A program made the position numbers and the translations under genes. 35,949 bases of DNA from Verrucomicrobiales bacterium (GTDB taxonomy: Bacteria; Verrucomicrobiota; Verrucomicrobiia; Limisphaerales; UBA1100): assembly GCA_005809105.1 (NCBI GenBank), contig SYLI01000009.1, positions 1 to 35,949 of the forward strand. Reading direction: 5' to 3'. Positions 9,456 to 16,487 of this stretch are shown in pieces; the first letter of the stretch is position 1, and the number at the start of each line of letters is the position of its first letter. The notes beneath the pieces were generated by a model, which did no database searches, had not been told where the DNA came from, and saw nothing but the letters and a program-made list of their open reading frames with translations.

Positions 9456-9653
9456 ATGAAGTCGACACTCAGATGGGCGATGGCACTGGCGTTGTTGTTG
9501 GTGCCCCTGGCAATGGGTGGATTCACAGCCTGCAAAGATCAGCAGTCCTGCATGCACTGCGGCGAGAAGTTTTCCAGCTCCGAGTTGATGGGCCACCAGC
9601 TCAGCTGCAAGAAGAACAAGACCAACATGAAAATGAACAAGCCCGCATACTAG
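9456..9653 (+). CDS. Small lipoprotein with C2HC zinc-finger-like pattern
   Basis: 65 aa from ATG 9456, supported by GAGG five bases upstream. The N-terminus is a signal peptide (MKSTLRWAMALALLLVPLAM) ending in FTAC with Cys26, a plausible lipobox. The mature chain contains C32-x2-C35-x11-H47-x3-C51 (CMHCGEKF and GHQLSC), which reads like a C2HC zinc finger. It is followed by a lysine/asparagine-rich tail (KKNKTNMKMNKPAY). Zinc fingers of this sort are usually cytoplasmic, so a lipid-anchored exported version is odd. It could bind zinc or another metal, or form disulfides outside the cytoplasm. The stop codon sits in the loop of a strong hairpin. I do not recognise a named family. The signal peptide, ribosome binding site and terminator together make it a real gene. 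Confidence 0.78.
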   Translation: MKSTLRWAMALALLLVPLAMGGFTACKDQQSCMHCGEKFSSSELMGHQLSCKKNKTNMKMNKPAY

Positions 9654-9665
9654 CCGGATGCGGGC
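9641..9665. terminator. Convergent terminator hairpin between small lipoprotein and Rrf2 genes
   Basis: A perfect 8-bp stem, GCCCGCAT (9641-9648) with ATGCGGGC (9658-9665), has a 9-base loop that contains the TAG stop of the small gene. On the minus strand it is followed by TTGTTCATTTTC, so it best fits an intrinsic terminator for the Rrf2/pseudouridine synthase operon. On the plus strand a T-tract is absent. Confidence 0.55.
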
Positions 9666-9695
9666 ATTGAAGGCGGCTCCTGGTGAGATTGGGGA

Positions 9696-10112
9696 TTAGA
9701 TATGGTACATCTCGCGGCCGCGCCGGCTGGCTTCGAATAGTTCCTCCAGCGTGATGCGATCGGCGGCGGCACGGGCTTCTCCACACACATTCGCCCATGC
9801 TGCCCGCAGTTCGGGCGGGCCGTCCACCGATGGCGCCGGCGCCTCCACCACCTCGCCTTCAACGGCGCGCACCACGTCGCCCAGAGTGATCTCCGAGCGT
9901 GGACGCGCCAAAAGGTAGCCGCCCTGCTTGCCGCGCAGGCTGCGCACCAGCCCCGCCACCTTGAGCTTGAGGAGCACATGCACCAGGCAATTGGCCGTCG
10001 TGCCCGCCGCCCGCGCCAGTGTCTGGACCTTCAACGCCCGGCGGCCGCCTGGGTCGCCCGCCAGCATCAGCATCGCGCGCGCCGCGTACTCGCAGGTGAC
10101 TGGCAATCTCAT
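9696..10112 (-). CDS. Rrf2-family transcriptional regulator
   Basis: 138 aa from ATG 10112 (MRLPVTCEYAARAMLMLA, the usual Rrf2 opening). The winged helix-turn-helix covers residues 28-72: VQTLARAAGTTANCLVHVLLKLKVAGLV, then the family signature RGKQGGYLLARP. A helix EITLGDVVRAVEG follows. IscR- and NsrR-type members carry three clustered cysteines for a [2Fe-2S] or [4Fe-4S] cluster; here the only cysteines are C7, C42 and C110, so that triad is missing. The sensor may be different or absent. The gene lies 11 bases downstream of the pseudouridine synthase gene and is probably cotranscribed with it. Rrf2 regulators often control their own promoter; candidate operator repeats sit upstream of the operon. 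Confidence 0.9.
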   Translation of the reverse strand: MRLPVTCEYAARAMLMLAGDPGGRRALKVQTLARAAGTTANCLVHVLLKLKVAGLVRSLRGKQGGYLLARPRSEITLGDVVRAVEGEVVEAPAPSVDGPPELRAAWANVCGEARAAADRITLEELFEASRRGREMYHI

Positions 10113-10123
10113 CGGCCGCCCAT

Positions 10124-10861
10124 TTACGCCCGGCGCGGGCCGGCTCGCAACGCCGAATCCCGGGTCGCCCAATCATGTGTTTGGAGAAACGCCTCCACCG
10201 GCGCCTCCACGTTCACCACCTGTCGCGTGAAGGGGTCGCGATAGTGCAATCCCACCGCACGAAGTGCCAATGCGCCCGTCGCATCACCCCGACCATAGAG
10301 CGTGTCGCCCCGGATTGGGCAGCGAGCCGCCAGCAGGTGCACGCGGATCTGATGCGTGCGGCCCGTCACGGGGCGCGCCTCGATCAGCGCCCCGCCCAGG
10401 CGCCCTTCCAGCACGCGAAAGCCGGTATGCGCCACCTTGCCCGACCGGAGATTCACGACCATGACCCCCTCCCGATCCGGATGCGGCGCCAGCGGCAGAG
10501 AGCACATCCATTCTGTTTCACGCGGTTGCCCATCGACGAGCGCCCAGTACACCTTTTCCACCTGGCGCGACTCGAAGAGCCGCGAGTAAGCCGCCATGGC
10601 GCGCGGGTGTTTGACAAAGAGCAGCGCGCCGGTGGTCTCCGCGTCCAACCGATGCACGTGGCGCAGGAAACGAAGCCCGCGTGAGCGCGCCCAGTGATCC
10701 CCCGCGGCGATGGAGGCATCCAGTGCCAGCAGCAGATTGCGGCGCGTGTTCACCCAGTGCCGTGGTGCCAGCATCCAGCCCGCGGGTTTGTCGAGGACGA
10801 GCACGGACCGATCCTCGTGCAGGATGGGAATCCGGGTCCTGCCCTCCAACACGATTTCCAT
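10124..10861 (-). CDS. RluA-family RNA pseudouridine synthase
   Basis: 245 aa from ATG 10861. The enzyme isomerises uridine to pseudouridine in rRNA or tRNA. Motifs in order: ILHEDRSVLVLDKPAGWM near residue 15, the catalytic HRLDAETTGALLF with Asp73, KVYWALVDG, ARPVTGRTHQIRVHLLAARCPIRGDTLYG, and the end LHYRDPFTRQVVNVEAPV. An N-terminal S4 domain is absent, so this is a short RluA/RluC-like protein resembling the TruC/RluA subgroup; the target site cannot be deduced. It is the first gene of the operon with the Rrf2 regulator and is transcribed divergently from queE. In-frame sequence further upstream is not conserved and would cover the promoter, so the later ATG is preferred. Confidence 0.92.
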   Translation of the reverse strand: MEIVLEGRTRIPILHEDRSVLVLDKPAGWMLAPRHWVNTRRNLLLALDASIAAGDHWARSRGLRFLRHVHRLDAETTGALLFVKHPRAMAAYSRLFESRQVEKVYWALVDGQPRETEWMCSLPLAPHPDREGVMVVNLRSGKVAHTGFRVLEGRLGGALIEARPVTGRTHQIRVHLLAARCPIRGDTLYGRGDATGALALRAVGLHYRDPFTRQVVNVEAPVEAFLQTHDWATRDSALRAGPRRA

Positions 10862-10883
10862 CGGCCGCGCCACGCGAAAGGGG

Positions 10884-10911
10884 AAGCTACGCCAACGCGA
10901 TGGACACGCAA
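10884..10911 (-). promoter_or_regulatory. Putative promoter of the pseudouridine synthase-Rrf2 operon
   Basis: On the minus strand TTGCGT (10911-10906), 16-base spacer, TAGCTT (10889-10884). Transcription would begin near 10877, inside the left repeat arm (10869-10879), and the ATG is at 10861. Confidence 0.45.
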
Positions 10912-10926
10912 CGCCGGTCTTTTCGC

Positions 10927-10955
10927 GTGGCAGGACACGCATCGGCCGGTATCAT
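10927..10955 (+). promoter_or_regulatory. Putative promoter of queE
   Basis: GTGGCA (10927-10932), 17-base spacer, TATCAT (10950-10955), only five bases before the GTG start codon at 10961. The -10 is good (5/6 to consensus) and the -35 is fair (4/6). It implies a leaderless transcript or a start a few codons later. The -35 overlaps the right repeat arm. Confidence 0.4.
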
Positions 10956-10960
10956 GTCGC

Positions 10961-11695
10961 GTGGCCGAAACGCTGGTGGTCAACGAAGTCTACCTGAGCC
11001 TGCAGGGAGAGAGCACGTTTGCCGGCCTGCCCTGCGTCTTCGTGCGGCTCACCGCCTGCAACCTGCGCTGTTCCTACTGCGACACCGCCTACGCCTTCAC
11101 CGAAGGGCGCAAAATGTCACTGGCCGACGTGCTGGCGAAGGTGCGCGAACTGGCGCGGCCCTACACGGACGCGAAAGGCGGGGCACGTCTGCCGCTCGTG
11201 GAACTCACCGGTGGGGAACCGCTGCTTCAGCCCGCCGCCTTGCCGCTCATGAGCGCGCTCTGCGACGAGGGTTTTACCGTGCTCCTTGAGACCAGCGGGG
11301 CGCTCGACATTTCCGTGGTGGATTCGCGCGTGCGCCGCATCATGGATCTCAAGTGTCCCTCCAGCGGCGAGTCTGCGCGCAACCGCCTCGAGAACCTCCC
11401 GCACCTCAAGGCCACCGACGAGGTGAAGTTTGTCATCGGCACACAGGAGGATTACCTGTGGGCCAAATCGCGCATCGCCGAGCACCGCCTCGACGCCCGC
11501 TGCCCGCTGCTCTTCTCGTGGGTCGCGCCGCTTGGGCCCCATCAGCAAGACCCGTCGCTCAAGCCCATGCCCGGCGACCAGCACCCTCTCACGCGCCAGA
11601 AGCTGGCCGAGCTCATCATCGCCGACGCGCTGCCGGTTCGCTTTCAGGCCCAGCTGCACAAACTGATCTGGCCACCCGACCAGCGTGGAGTCTAA
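10961..11695 (+). CDS. queE: 7-carboxy-7-deazaguanine synthase
   Basis: 244 aa from GTG 10961; GTG 10973 is an alternative. This radical SAM enzyme converts 6-carboxytetrahydropterin to 7-carboxy-7-deazaguanine on the path to queuosine. The start VNEVYLSLQGESTFAGLPCVFVRLTACNLRCSYCDTAY is typical: QueE lacks the N-terminal cap of other radical SAM proteins, and the cluster cysteines are C33-x3-C37-x2-C40. VELTGGEPLLQ, VLLETSGALD and DLKCPSSG follow in the family order. Other queuosine genes (queC, queD, queF) are not in the window. It is the first gene of a four-gene run (aminotransferase, rsmA, Nudix) with gaps of one base or four-base overlaps. A start further upstream would run through the divergent promoter and is not supported. 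Confidence 0.93.
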   Translation: MAETLVVNEVYLSLQGESTFAGLPCVFVRLTACNLRCSYCDTAYAFTEGRKMSLADVLAKVRELARPYTDAKGGARLPLVELTGGEPLLQPAALPLMSALCDEGFTVLLETSGALDISVVDSRVRRIMDLKCPSSGESARNRLENLPHLKATDEVKFVIGTQEDYLWAKSRIAEHRLDARCPLLFSWVAPLGPHQQDPSLKPMPGDQHPLTRQKLAELIIADALPVRFQAQLHKLIWPPDQRGV

Positions 11696-11696
11696 A

Positions 11697-12989
11697 ATGA
11701 ATCGCGACCAAGTCTTTCGACTCCTCCGCGCCCATGAGTCGCGCAATGTTACCTTTATGGACCCCGCGGGCGCGTGGCCCATCGTTTGGAAACGCGCGAA
11801 AGGAGTCCACGTGTGGGACACCGACGGACGGCGATACCTCGACCTGACGGCGGCGTTTGGCGTTGCCAATGCGGGCCACGCCAACCCGAGGGTCGTCCTC
11901 GCCGGGCAACGCCAGATGGCGGAGCTGCTTCACGCCATGGGCGATGTCCATCCGCACGAACTCAAGGCACGCCTCGCGCGCGAGCTCTCGCGCCTCACGT
12001 TTGAGCGCTGGGGGAAGACAAAGGGCGCACGGCTGACCGGCAAGGTCACCTTTAACAACTCCGGCTTCGAGGCCGTCGAAGCCGCCCTCAAGACGGCGCG
12101 CCTGGCCACCGGCAGGCGCGATATCATCGCGTTTGAAGGCGCGTACCACGGTGTGGGCTATGGCGCGCTTAACGCCACCCACCGCGCTCATTTTAAGAAG
12201 CCCTTTGGCAATCAACTCGGCCGGTTTGGCCGCTTCGCGCCCTACCCCGCCACCGAGGCCGAGTTGCCGGGAGTCGAGCGCGCCCTGCGCGAGCTCTTTG
12301 ACACCTGCGCTGTGGGAGCCGTGATCGCCGAGCCCGTGCAGGGACGCGGCGGCATCCGAATCCCGCCGCGTCAATTCCTGCCGATGCTGCGGGGGCTGTG
12401 CGACGCGCACGGCTCGCTGCTGATCCTCGACGAAGTTTTCACCGGGTTTGGCCGAACGGGCACATGGTTCGCCTGCGAACACAGCGGCGTGACTCCTGAT
12501 CTCATCTGCTTGGGCAAGGCGCTCACCGGCGGCTTCCCGCTCTCCGCCTGCGTCGGCCGCGCGGATGTGATGGACGCCGCGTGGCCTGCCAGCAACGGTG
12601 AGGCCATCCACACCAGCACCTACCTCGGCCATCCCGTCGGTTGCGCGATGGCCCTGGCGCAGATTTCTGAAATCCGTCGGCAGCGTCTCGTCCCACGAAG
12701 CGCCAGCCTTGGTCGTCACCTGCTTGCCGGCCTGCAACGTCTGGGACGCGCAACCGGCATGGTGTCCACACGCAGCTTGGGATTAATGGCGGGCATCGAA
12801 CTGCGCGGGCGCGGCGGCCCGGCAAACGGCGTGCAGACCATGGCCGTTATCAAGTCGATGTTGCGGGCCGGGTACATCCTACTTCCCGAAGGCGAACACG
12901 GCAACGTCATCAGTCTCACCCCGCCCTTGACCATCACCCGCGTCCAACTCGACAGGGCTCTGGCAGCACTGCGCCTTGTGCTCCCATGA
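11697..12989 (+). CDS. Class III (PLP) aminotransferase
   Basis: 430 aa from ATG 11697, one base after the queE stop. It is a fold-type I, PLP-dependent aminotransferase of the 4-aminobutyrate/acetylornithine/DAPA group. Motifs: GVHVWDTDGRRYLDLTAAFGVANAGHANP, VTFNNSGFEAVEAALKTARLATGR, the small-residue AYHGVGYG loop, AVIAEPVQGRGGIRIPP, LLILDEVFTGFGRTG (Asp for the PLP pyridine) and LICLGKALTGGFPLSA, where the Lys forms the Schiff base. THTSTYLGHP-like sequence (IHTSTYLGHPVGCAMA) follows. The substrate cannot be assigned; omega-amino acid or ornithine-type amines are possible. Its place between queE and rsmA gives no pathway clue. Confidence 0.92.
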   Translation: MNRDQVFRLLRAHESRNVTFMDPAGAWPIVWKRAKGVHVWDTDGRRYLDLTAAFGVANAGHANPRVVLAGQRQMAELLHAMGDVHPHELKARLARELSRLTFERWGKTKGARLTGKVTFNNSGFEAVEAALKTARLATGRRDIIAFEGAYHGVGYGALNATHRAHFKKPFGNQLGRFGRFAPYPATEAELPGVERALRELFDTCAVGAVIAEPVQGRGGIRIPPRQFLPMLRGLCDAHGSLLILDEVFTGFGRTGTWFACEHSGVTPDLICLGKALTGGFPLSACVGRADVMDAAWPASNGEAIHTSTYLGHPVGCAMALAQISEIRRQRLVPRSASLGRHLLAGLQRLGRATGMVSTRSLGLMAGIELRGRGGPANGVQTMAVIKSMLRAGYILLPEGEHGNVISLTPPLTITRVQLDRALAALRLVLP

Positions 12990-13810
12990 CGCTCTCAGAA
13001 ATGAAAGCCCTGCTGGCCGCTGGCGACATCCGCCTGACGCGTTCGCTGGGGCAGAATTTTCTGCACGATGGCAATCAGCTTCGCCGCATTGTCGAGGCCG
13101 GCGACCTCTCGTCAGACGACCCGGTGCTGGAGGTGGGACCGGGCTTGGGGCCGCTCACCCACCTGCTCGTGGAGCGCGCCGGCAGCGTGCTGGCCATCGA
13201 GAAAGACCGGCGCCTGTTCGACCTGCTTGTAAAACGCTTTGCCGACCGGCCCTCGCTCACCCTGCTGCATGATGACGCGCTCGAGTTTCTACAGCGCGAG
13301 CCGCGCGATTGGACGAACTGGAAGCTCGTCGCCAACCTGCCCTACTCCGCCGCCTCGCCCATTCTTGTAGAACTCGCAGGGGCCGCCGGCTGCCCCAAGC
13401 GCATGGTCGCCACGCTGCAGTTGGAGGTCGCACGGCGGATCCAAGCCCTGCCGGGCACGCCCGATTACGGACTGCTCACGGTGCTGCTTCAGCTTCGCTA
13501 CGAACCCCGCGGCTTTTTTCGGATTCCTCCCTCGTGTTTCCATCCCGAACCGGATGTGGACTCGGCCTGTGTCGTGCTGGTGCGGCGATCCGAACCGCTG
13601 CTCGATGGCGATCAGTTCCCGCTCTTCAGACGCATCGTGCGGCGCGCGTTCAGCCAGCGCCGGAAAATGATGCTCAAACTACTCAAGCAAGACTGGCCGG
13701 CCGCGCGTCTCGAATCGGCATTTGCCGCACTGCGCATGGATCCCAAAGTCCGCGCCGAGCGACTCTCCACAGAACAGTTCGCGGACCTCACGCGTCATCT
13801 TGCGACATGA
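12986..13810 (+). CDS. rsmA: 16S rRNA dimethyladenosine transferase
   Basis: 274 aa; the ATG at 12986 overlaps the preceding stop by four bases (ATGA). RsmA (KsgA) dimethylates the two adjacent adenosines in helix 45 of 16S rRNA late in small-subunit assembly. Motifs: LGQNFLHDGNQLRRIV, the SAM site VLEVGPGLGPLTHLLVERAG, AIEKDRRLFDLL, HDDALEF, the catalytic NLPYSAASPIL, LQLEVARRI, YGLLTVLLQ and FHPEPDVDSACV. The C-terminal helical domain is complete with RAFSQRRKMMLKLL. Length is normal for the family. Confidence 0.97.
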   Translation: MTLSEMKALLAAGDIRLTRSLGQNFLHDGNQLRRIVEAGDLSSDDPVLEVGPGLGPLTHLLVERAGSVLAIEKDRRLFDLLVKRFADRPSLTLLHDDALEFLQREPRDWTNWKLVANLPYSAASPILVELAGAAGCPKRMVATLQLEVARRIQALPGTPDYGLLTVLLQLRYEPRGFFRIPPSCFHPEPDVDSACVVLVRRSEPLLDGDQFPLFRRIVRRAFSQRRKMMLKLLKQDWPAARLESAFAALRMDPKVRAERLSTEQFADLTRHLAT

Positions 13811-14313
13811 CGGACGAGCTCTTTGACATCGTGAACGAGCGGGACGAGGTGATTGGCCAGCGGCCGCGCCGCGAGGTGCATGCCTTGGGCCTCATGCACC
13901 GCGCCGCCCATGTGTTGGTGTTTAACTCGCGGGGCGAGGTGTTTCTTCAAAAGCGGTCGGCTGCCAAAGACAACCACCCCGGCGTGTGGGATGCCTCGTG
14001 CAGCGGTCATGTGGACGCCGGCGAGGATTACCTCGCGGCCGCGCGCCGCGAGTTGGGCGAGGAGATCGGCCTGCACGAGCCGGGGCCGCTCGATTCGCTC
14101 TTCAAGCTCATGCCATGCTCCGAAACGGGGCAGGAGTTCATCCAAGTTTACCGCACGCACGCCGAGGGGCCGTTCACGCTGCACCCGCAGGAAATTGACG
14201 AGGGCCGCTGGATTGCGCCCGACGCGCTGGACCACTGGATGGCCCAGCAGCCGGAAGAATTCAGCCCGGCATTCCGTCTGCACTGGCGGCGCGCACGCGA
14301 AGCCCCGCGCTGA
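13807..14313 (+). CDS. Nudix hydrolase (YfcD/IDI-like)
   Basis: 168 aa, overlapping rsmA by ATGA. The start FDIVNERDEVIGQRPRREVHALGLMHRAAHVLVFN and HPGVWDASCSGHVDAGEDYLAAARRELGEEIGL match the YfcD/isopentenyl diphosphate isomerase-like Nudix group; the Nudix box is G-x5-E-x7-REL-x-EE-x-GL with all metal-binding glutamates. These enzymes hydrolyse nucleoside or other diphosphate compounds, and the substrate here is unknown. True IPP isomerase has additional Cys and Glu residues; a Cys is present in SCSG, so isomerase activity cannot be fully excluded. It is the last gene of the queE run. Its TGA faces the comB TGA across two bases, inside the palindrome CTGAATTCAG (14310-14319). Confidence 0.92.
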   Translation: MTDELFDIVNERDEVIGQRPRREVHALGLMHRAAHVLVFNSRGEVFLQKRSAAKDNHPGVWDASCSGHVDAGEDYLAAARRELGEEIGLHEPGPLDSLFKLMPCSETGQEFIQVYRTHAEGPFTLHPQEIDEGRWIAPDALDHWMAQQPEEFSPAFRLHWRRAREAPR

Positions 14314-14315
14314 AT

Positions 14316-15071
14316 TCAGGCCCGGCGCACCACGCCGTCGGCACCCAGTTGGGCCACGATGCCGCTCGTGTCGCGCCGCAGACAAAACTCCACGTCATCG
14401 CGAAACTGCGGCAAGGCGAGCAGCCGCCGACCATTGCGCGCCGCCTGCATGGCGCCCATCAGGTCTCCCGACGCGGCGCGCCAGGTGAGACGCGCGATCT
14501 GTGCAGAGTCCGTGACATGCGCGCCGGCGTACCGGCACCACAGCAAATCCGCCATGGCGCCCGCGCACAGCGCATCCTCATACGCCGCCTCCTCGAACGT
14601 ACCGCCGCAGACCAGGATGAGCGACTCGGGCGGGTTGGCCGCCAGCGTGTCCGCCGTGGCCCTGAGGTTTGCGAAGCTGGCAGCGAGAACCCGCGCGGCC
14701 CCCGCACAGGCCCGCAAGGCGCGCGTTCCGTTGGTGGTGGTGGAGATGATCATGCGCCCCTGCACTGCCGAGGGCGTGTACTCACGCGGGGAATTGCCCA
14801 GATCAAACTCCAAGCCGCCGCTCTGGGCGGCCGTAATGCGCAGGCCCTCCCGCTCGCCCCCCAGCAGCGCGCCGGGGTGATGCGCTCGCAGTTGCAACGC
14901 CTCGCCGATGGATGCTGCAGGGACGACACCTGCCGCGCCGTTGGCCAGCGCGGCGATGAGCGTGCTGGTGGCGCGTAGCACATCAAACACCACGCACGTC
15001 GTCGCGGACAGGTCGCGCGCGTGCAGCGTCTGAAAATCGGCCGGCGTGAACGTGACGTCGAGCAGGGCCAT
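14316..15071 (-). CDS. comB: ComB-type 2-phosphosulfolactate phosphatase
   Basis: 251 aa from ATG 15071. ComB removes phosphate from 2-phosphosulfolactate to give sulfolactate, as characterised in methanogen coenzyme M biosynthesis; homologues are common in bacteria without CoM. Visible motifs: CVVFDVLRATSTLIAALANGA, LLGGEREGLRI, FDLGNSPREYTPSAVQGRMIISTTTNGTRAL, ASFANLRATADTL and LVCGGTFEEAAYEDALCAGAM. These are the conserved Mg-binding and active-site blocks. Neither comA (phosphosulfolactate synthase) nor comC is in the window. It lies seven bases downstream of the SGNH hydrolase gene. The family is certain; the physiological substrate in this organism is inferred. Confidence 0.9.
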   Translation of the reverse strand: MALLDVTFTPADFQTLHARDLSATTCVVFDVLRATSTLIAALANGAAGVVPAASIGEALQLRAHHPGALLGGEREGLRITAAQSGGLEFDLGNSPREYTPSAVQGRMIISTTTNGTRALRACAGAARVLAASFANLRATADTLAANPPESLILVCGGTFEEAAYEDALCAGAMADLLWCRYAGAHVTDSAQIARLTWRAASGDLMGAMQAARNGRRLLALPQFRDDVEFCLRRDTSGIVAQLGADGVVRRA

Positions 15072-15078
15072 TCCCTGC

Positions 15079-16443
15079 CTATTCGGCGGTGATGCGAATC
15101 GTGTGAGTCACGGGCACGACGGCGGCCCGGACGGCTGCGGCGAGAGGCGCGCGGGTCTTCTCGGTGGCTGCGGCGATGGCGTCGCGATCGAACTTTCCGT
15201 CGGGCTTGCGCGCCGCGAAGAGCGCCTTCATTTCTGGATCCTTGACCTCGTCCACCGTCTTGTACCGGCCGCTGGCCAGATCGTGAAAGATCTGCTTGAT
15301 CTGCTTGGTTTCGTAGGCCTGTTTGGCGGCGACGGCGGCGTCCACCTTGGCGAACGCATCGCCGAAGGGGTTGGCCGGAAAATCCGCCGCGAGGTTGACC
15401 CCCGCCGCGAGCTGCCCGGCGGTGTACATTTTGGATTCCGCACCCCACGTGACTTTGTAGCGCTGGCCGTTGCCGCCCTTGGCAACCAGCATCAACCGGT
15501 TCAAGTCCTGATTGAACGGCACCAGGGTCATCAGCGAGCGGATGTTGTTGTCCTTGGCGATGTCGCCGGTGGCGCAAAAGGGATACCGTTGGCTTTTCAC
15601 GGTGGCTTCGCCGGGCTTGGCCGACACCACCTCGTGCCCGTCGCTGGCCGTCGCCTTGCCCGAATCCAAGTCCAGGGTCAACGTCCCCACCTGGCCATCC
15701 AGCCCGAAGGCCTTGAGGAATGAGTAGGCCATGGAGGCCGAGCCGGCCCAGCCCGGATGCACGCCGTCGCCCCCGGCGATGTTAAAGCCGGCACCGTATT
15801 TGGCACGGCCGTCCACGCCCGCCTGAAGCATCGGCGCGAACACGTCGGCAAATCCGACGCCTTCCTGCGCAGCAATCTCGATTCCCAGATTGCGCAGCTG
15901 GGCGAGGTTCTTGTTTTTCGCCTCCACGCCCGCGGCGTCCCAGTTGGGCTGATTCTTCGTGCCGACACAGCCCGGCGAGCCCTGGATGACCCGGGAACCA
16001 GCCCCCTTGAACGCCTGCACGATGGCGGTGGACGACTTGCGGTACCTCTCGCCAATCGCCGGCTCGTAGGGACGGTAGCCGTGGTCGTTCATGCCATAGC
16101 AGGTGGTGGCGATGGTGGGCTTAAAGCGCAGACAATCATTGGTCATGCGGCTGAGAAAGCCCGGCGCGGTTTCCCCGCTCCAGCCGTACTGACGCACCGA
16201 AATCTCCAGCTGCGGCACGCACGCGGCGAGGTAGGTCTCCATGATCCGCGAATACATTTTCTGCTCCGTGATGGAATCGCCGCAGATGGCCAGCCGGTCG
16301 CCCGTCTTGAGCACCAGCCCGGAGGGAGCCGGGGCCTTTGCCAGTTGGTACGCTTCCAAGGTGGCGGCCGCCGGCTTAATGGCCTGCTCTTGCGCGGGAA
16401 GCGCCACGCCAATGAGCAGAAGCAGAAGGATGAGCGTTCGCAT
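15079..16443 (-). CDS. Secreted SGNH/GDSL-type hydrolase
   Basis: 454 aa from ATG 16443, which opens a clear signal peptide (MRTLILLLLLIGVALPAQEQ). The SGNH domain covers about residues 45-270: block I LAICGDSITEQ with Ser57, YGWSGETAPGF with the block II Gly, block III YGMNDHGYRP with its Asn, and the block V Asp/His in GGDGVHPGWAGS. A C-terminal extension of about 190 residues contains TLVPFNQDLNRLMLVAKG and a helical end; it is common in planctomycete and verrucomicrobial homologues of unknown role. The enzyme probably removes acyl or acetyl groups from extracellular carbohydrates. The gene lies 44 bases after the glycosylase gene, with a short hairpin (16471-16487) between. Confidence 0.9.
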   Translation of the reverse strand: MRTLILLLLLIGVALPAQEQAIKPAAATLEAYQLAKAPAPSGLVLKTGDRLAICGDSITEQKMYSRIMETYLAACVPQLEISVRQYGWSGETAPGFLSRMTNDCLRFKPTIATTCYGMNDHGYRPYEPAIGERYRKSSTAIVQAFKGAGSRVIQGSPGCVGTKNQPNWDAAGVEAKNKNLAQLRNLGIEIAAQEGVGFADVFAPMLQAGVDGRAKYGAGFNIAGGDGVHPGWAGSASMAYSFLKAFGLDGQVGTLTLDLDSGKATASDGHEVVSAKPGEATVKSQRYPFCATGDIAKDNNIRSLMTLVPFNQDLNRLMLVAKGGNGQRYKVTWGAESKMYTAGQLAAGVNLAADFPANPFGDAFAKVDAAVAAKQAYETKQIKQIFHDLASGRYKTVDEVKDPEMKALFAARKPDGKFDRDAIAAATEKTRAPLAAAVRAAVVPVTHTIRITAE

Positions 16444-16470
16444 AAAATGGGTAAGGGGGCGGATTGTTGG

Positions 16471-16487
16471 CGGAAATCCTTTTTCCG
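16471..16487. other. Short A/T-containing hairpin between OGG1-like and SGNH genes
   Basis: CGGAAA (16471-16476), loop TCCTT, TTTCCG (16482-16487) starts right after the glycosylase stop on the minus strand. A downstream T-tract is absent, so it may be an mRNA processing or stability element, or chance. Confidence 0.2.

Larger units (their letters stand above)
10869..10965. repeat. Inverted and direct repeats in the divergent control region
   Basis: GCCACGCGAAA (10869-10879) is the exact inverse of TTTCGCGTGGC (10921-10931), and its core TCGCGTGGC occurs a third time at 10957-10965. A separate direct repeat, GGACACGCA, is at 10902-10910 and 10933-10941. The arms lie at the predicted start site of the minus-strand operon, at the -35 region of queE and at the queE start codon, so they could be operators. 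Confidence 0.45.

Noticed and set aside
10124-10942. Extended N-terminus of the pseudouridine synthase gene to about 10942
   Set aside because: The extra residues have no family similarity and would cover the promoter and repeats; ATG 10861 fits the family start.
14310-14319. Perfect palindrome CTGAATTCAG spanning both convergent stop codons
   Set aside because: Stem without a loop or T-tract, so not a terminator; two facing TGA codons account for most of the symmetry.
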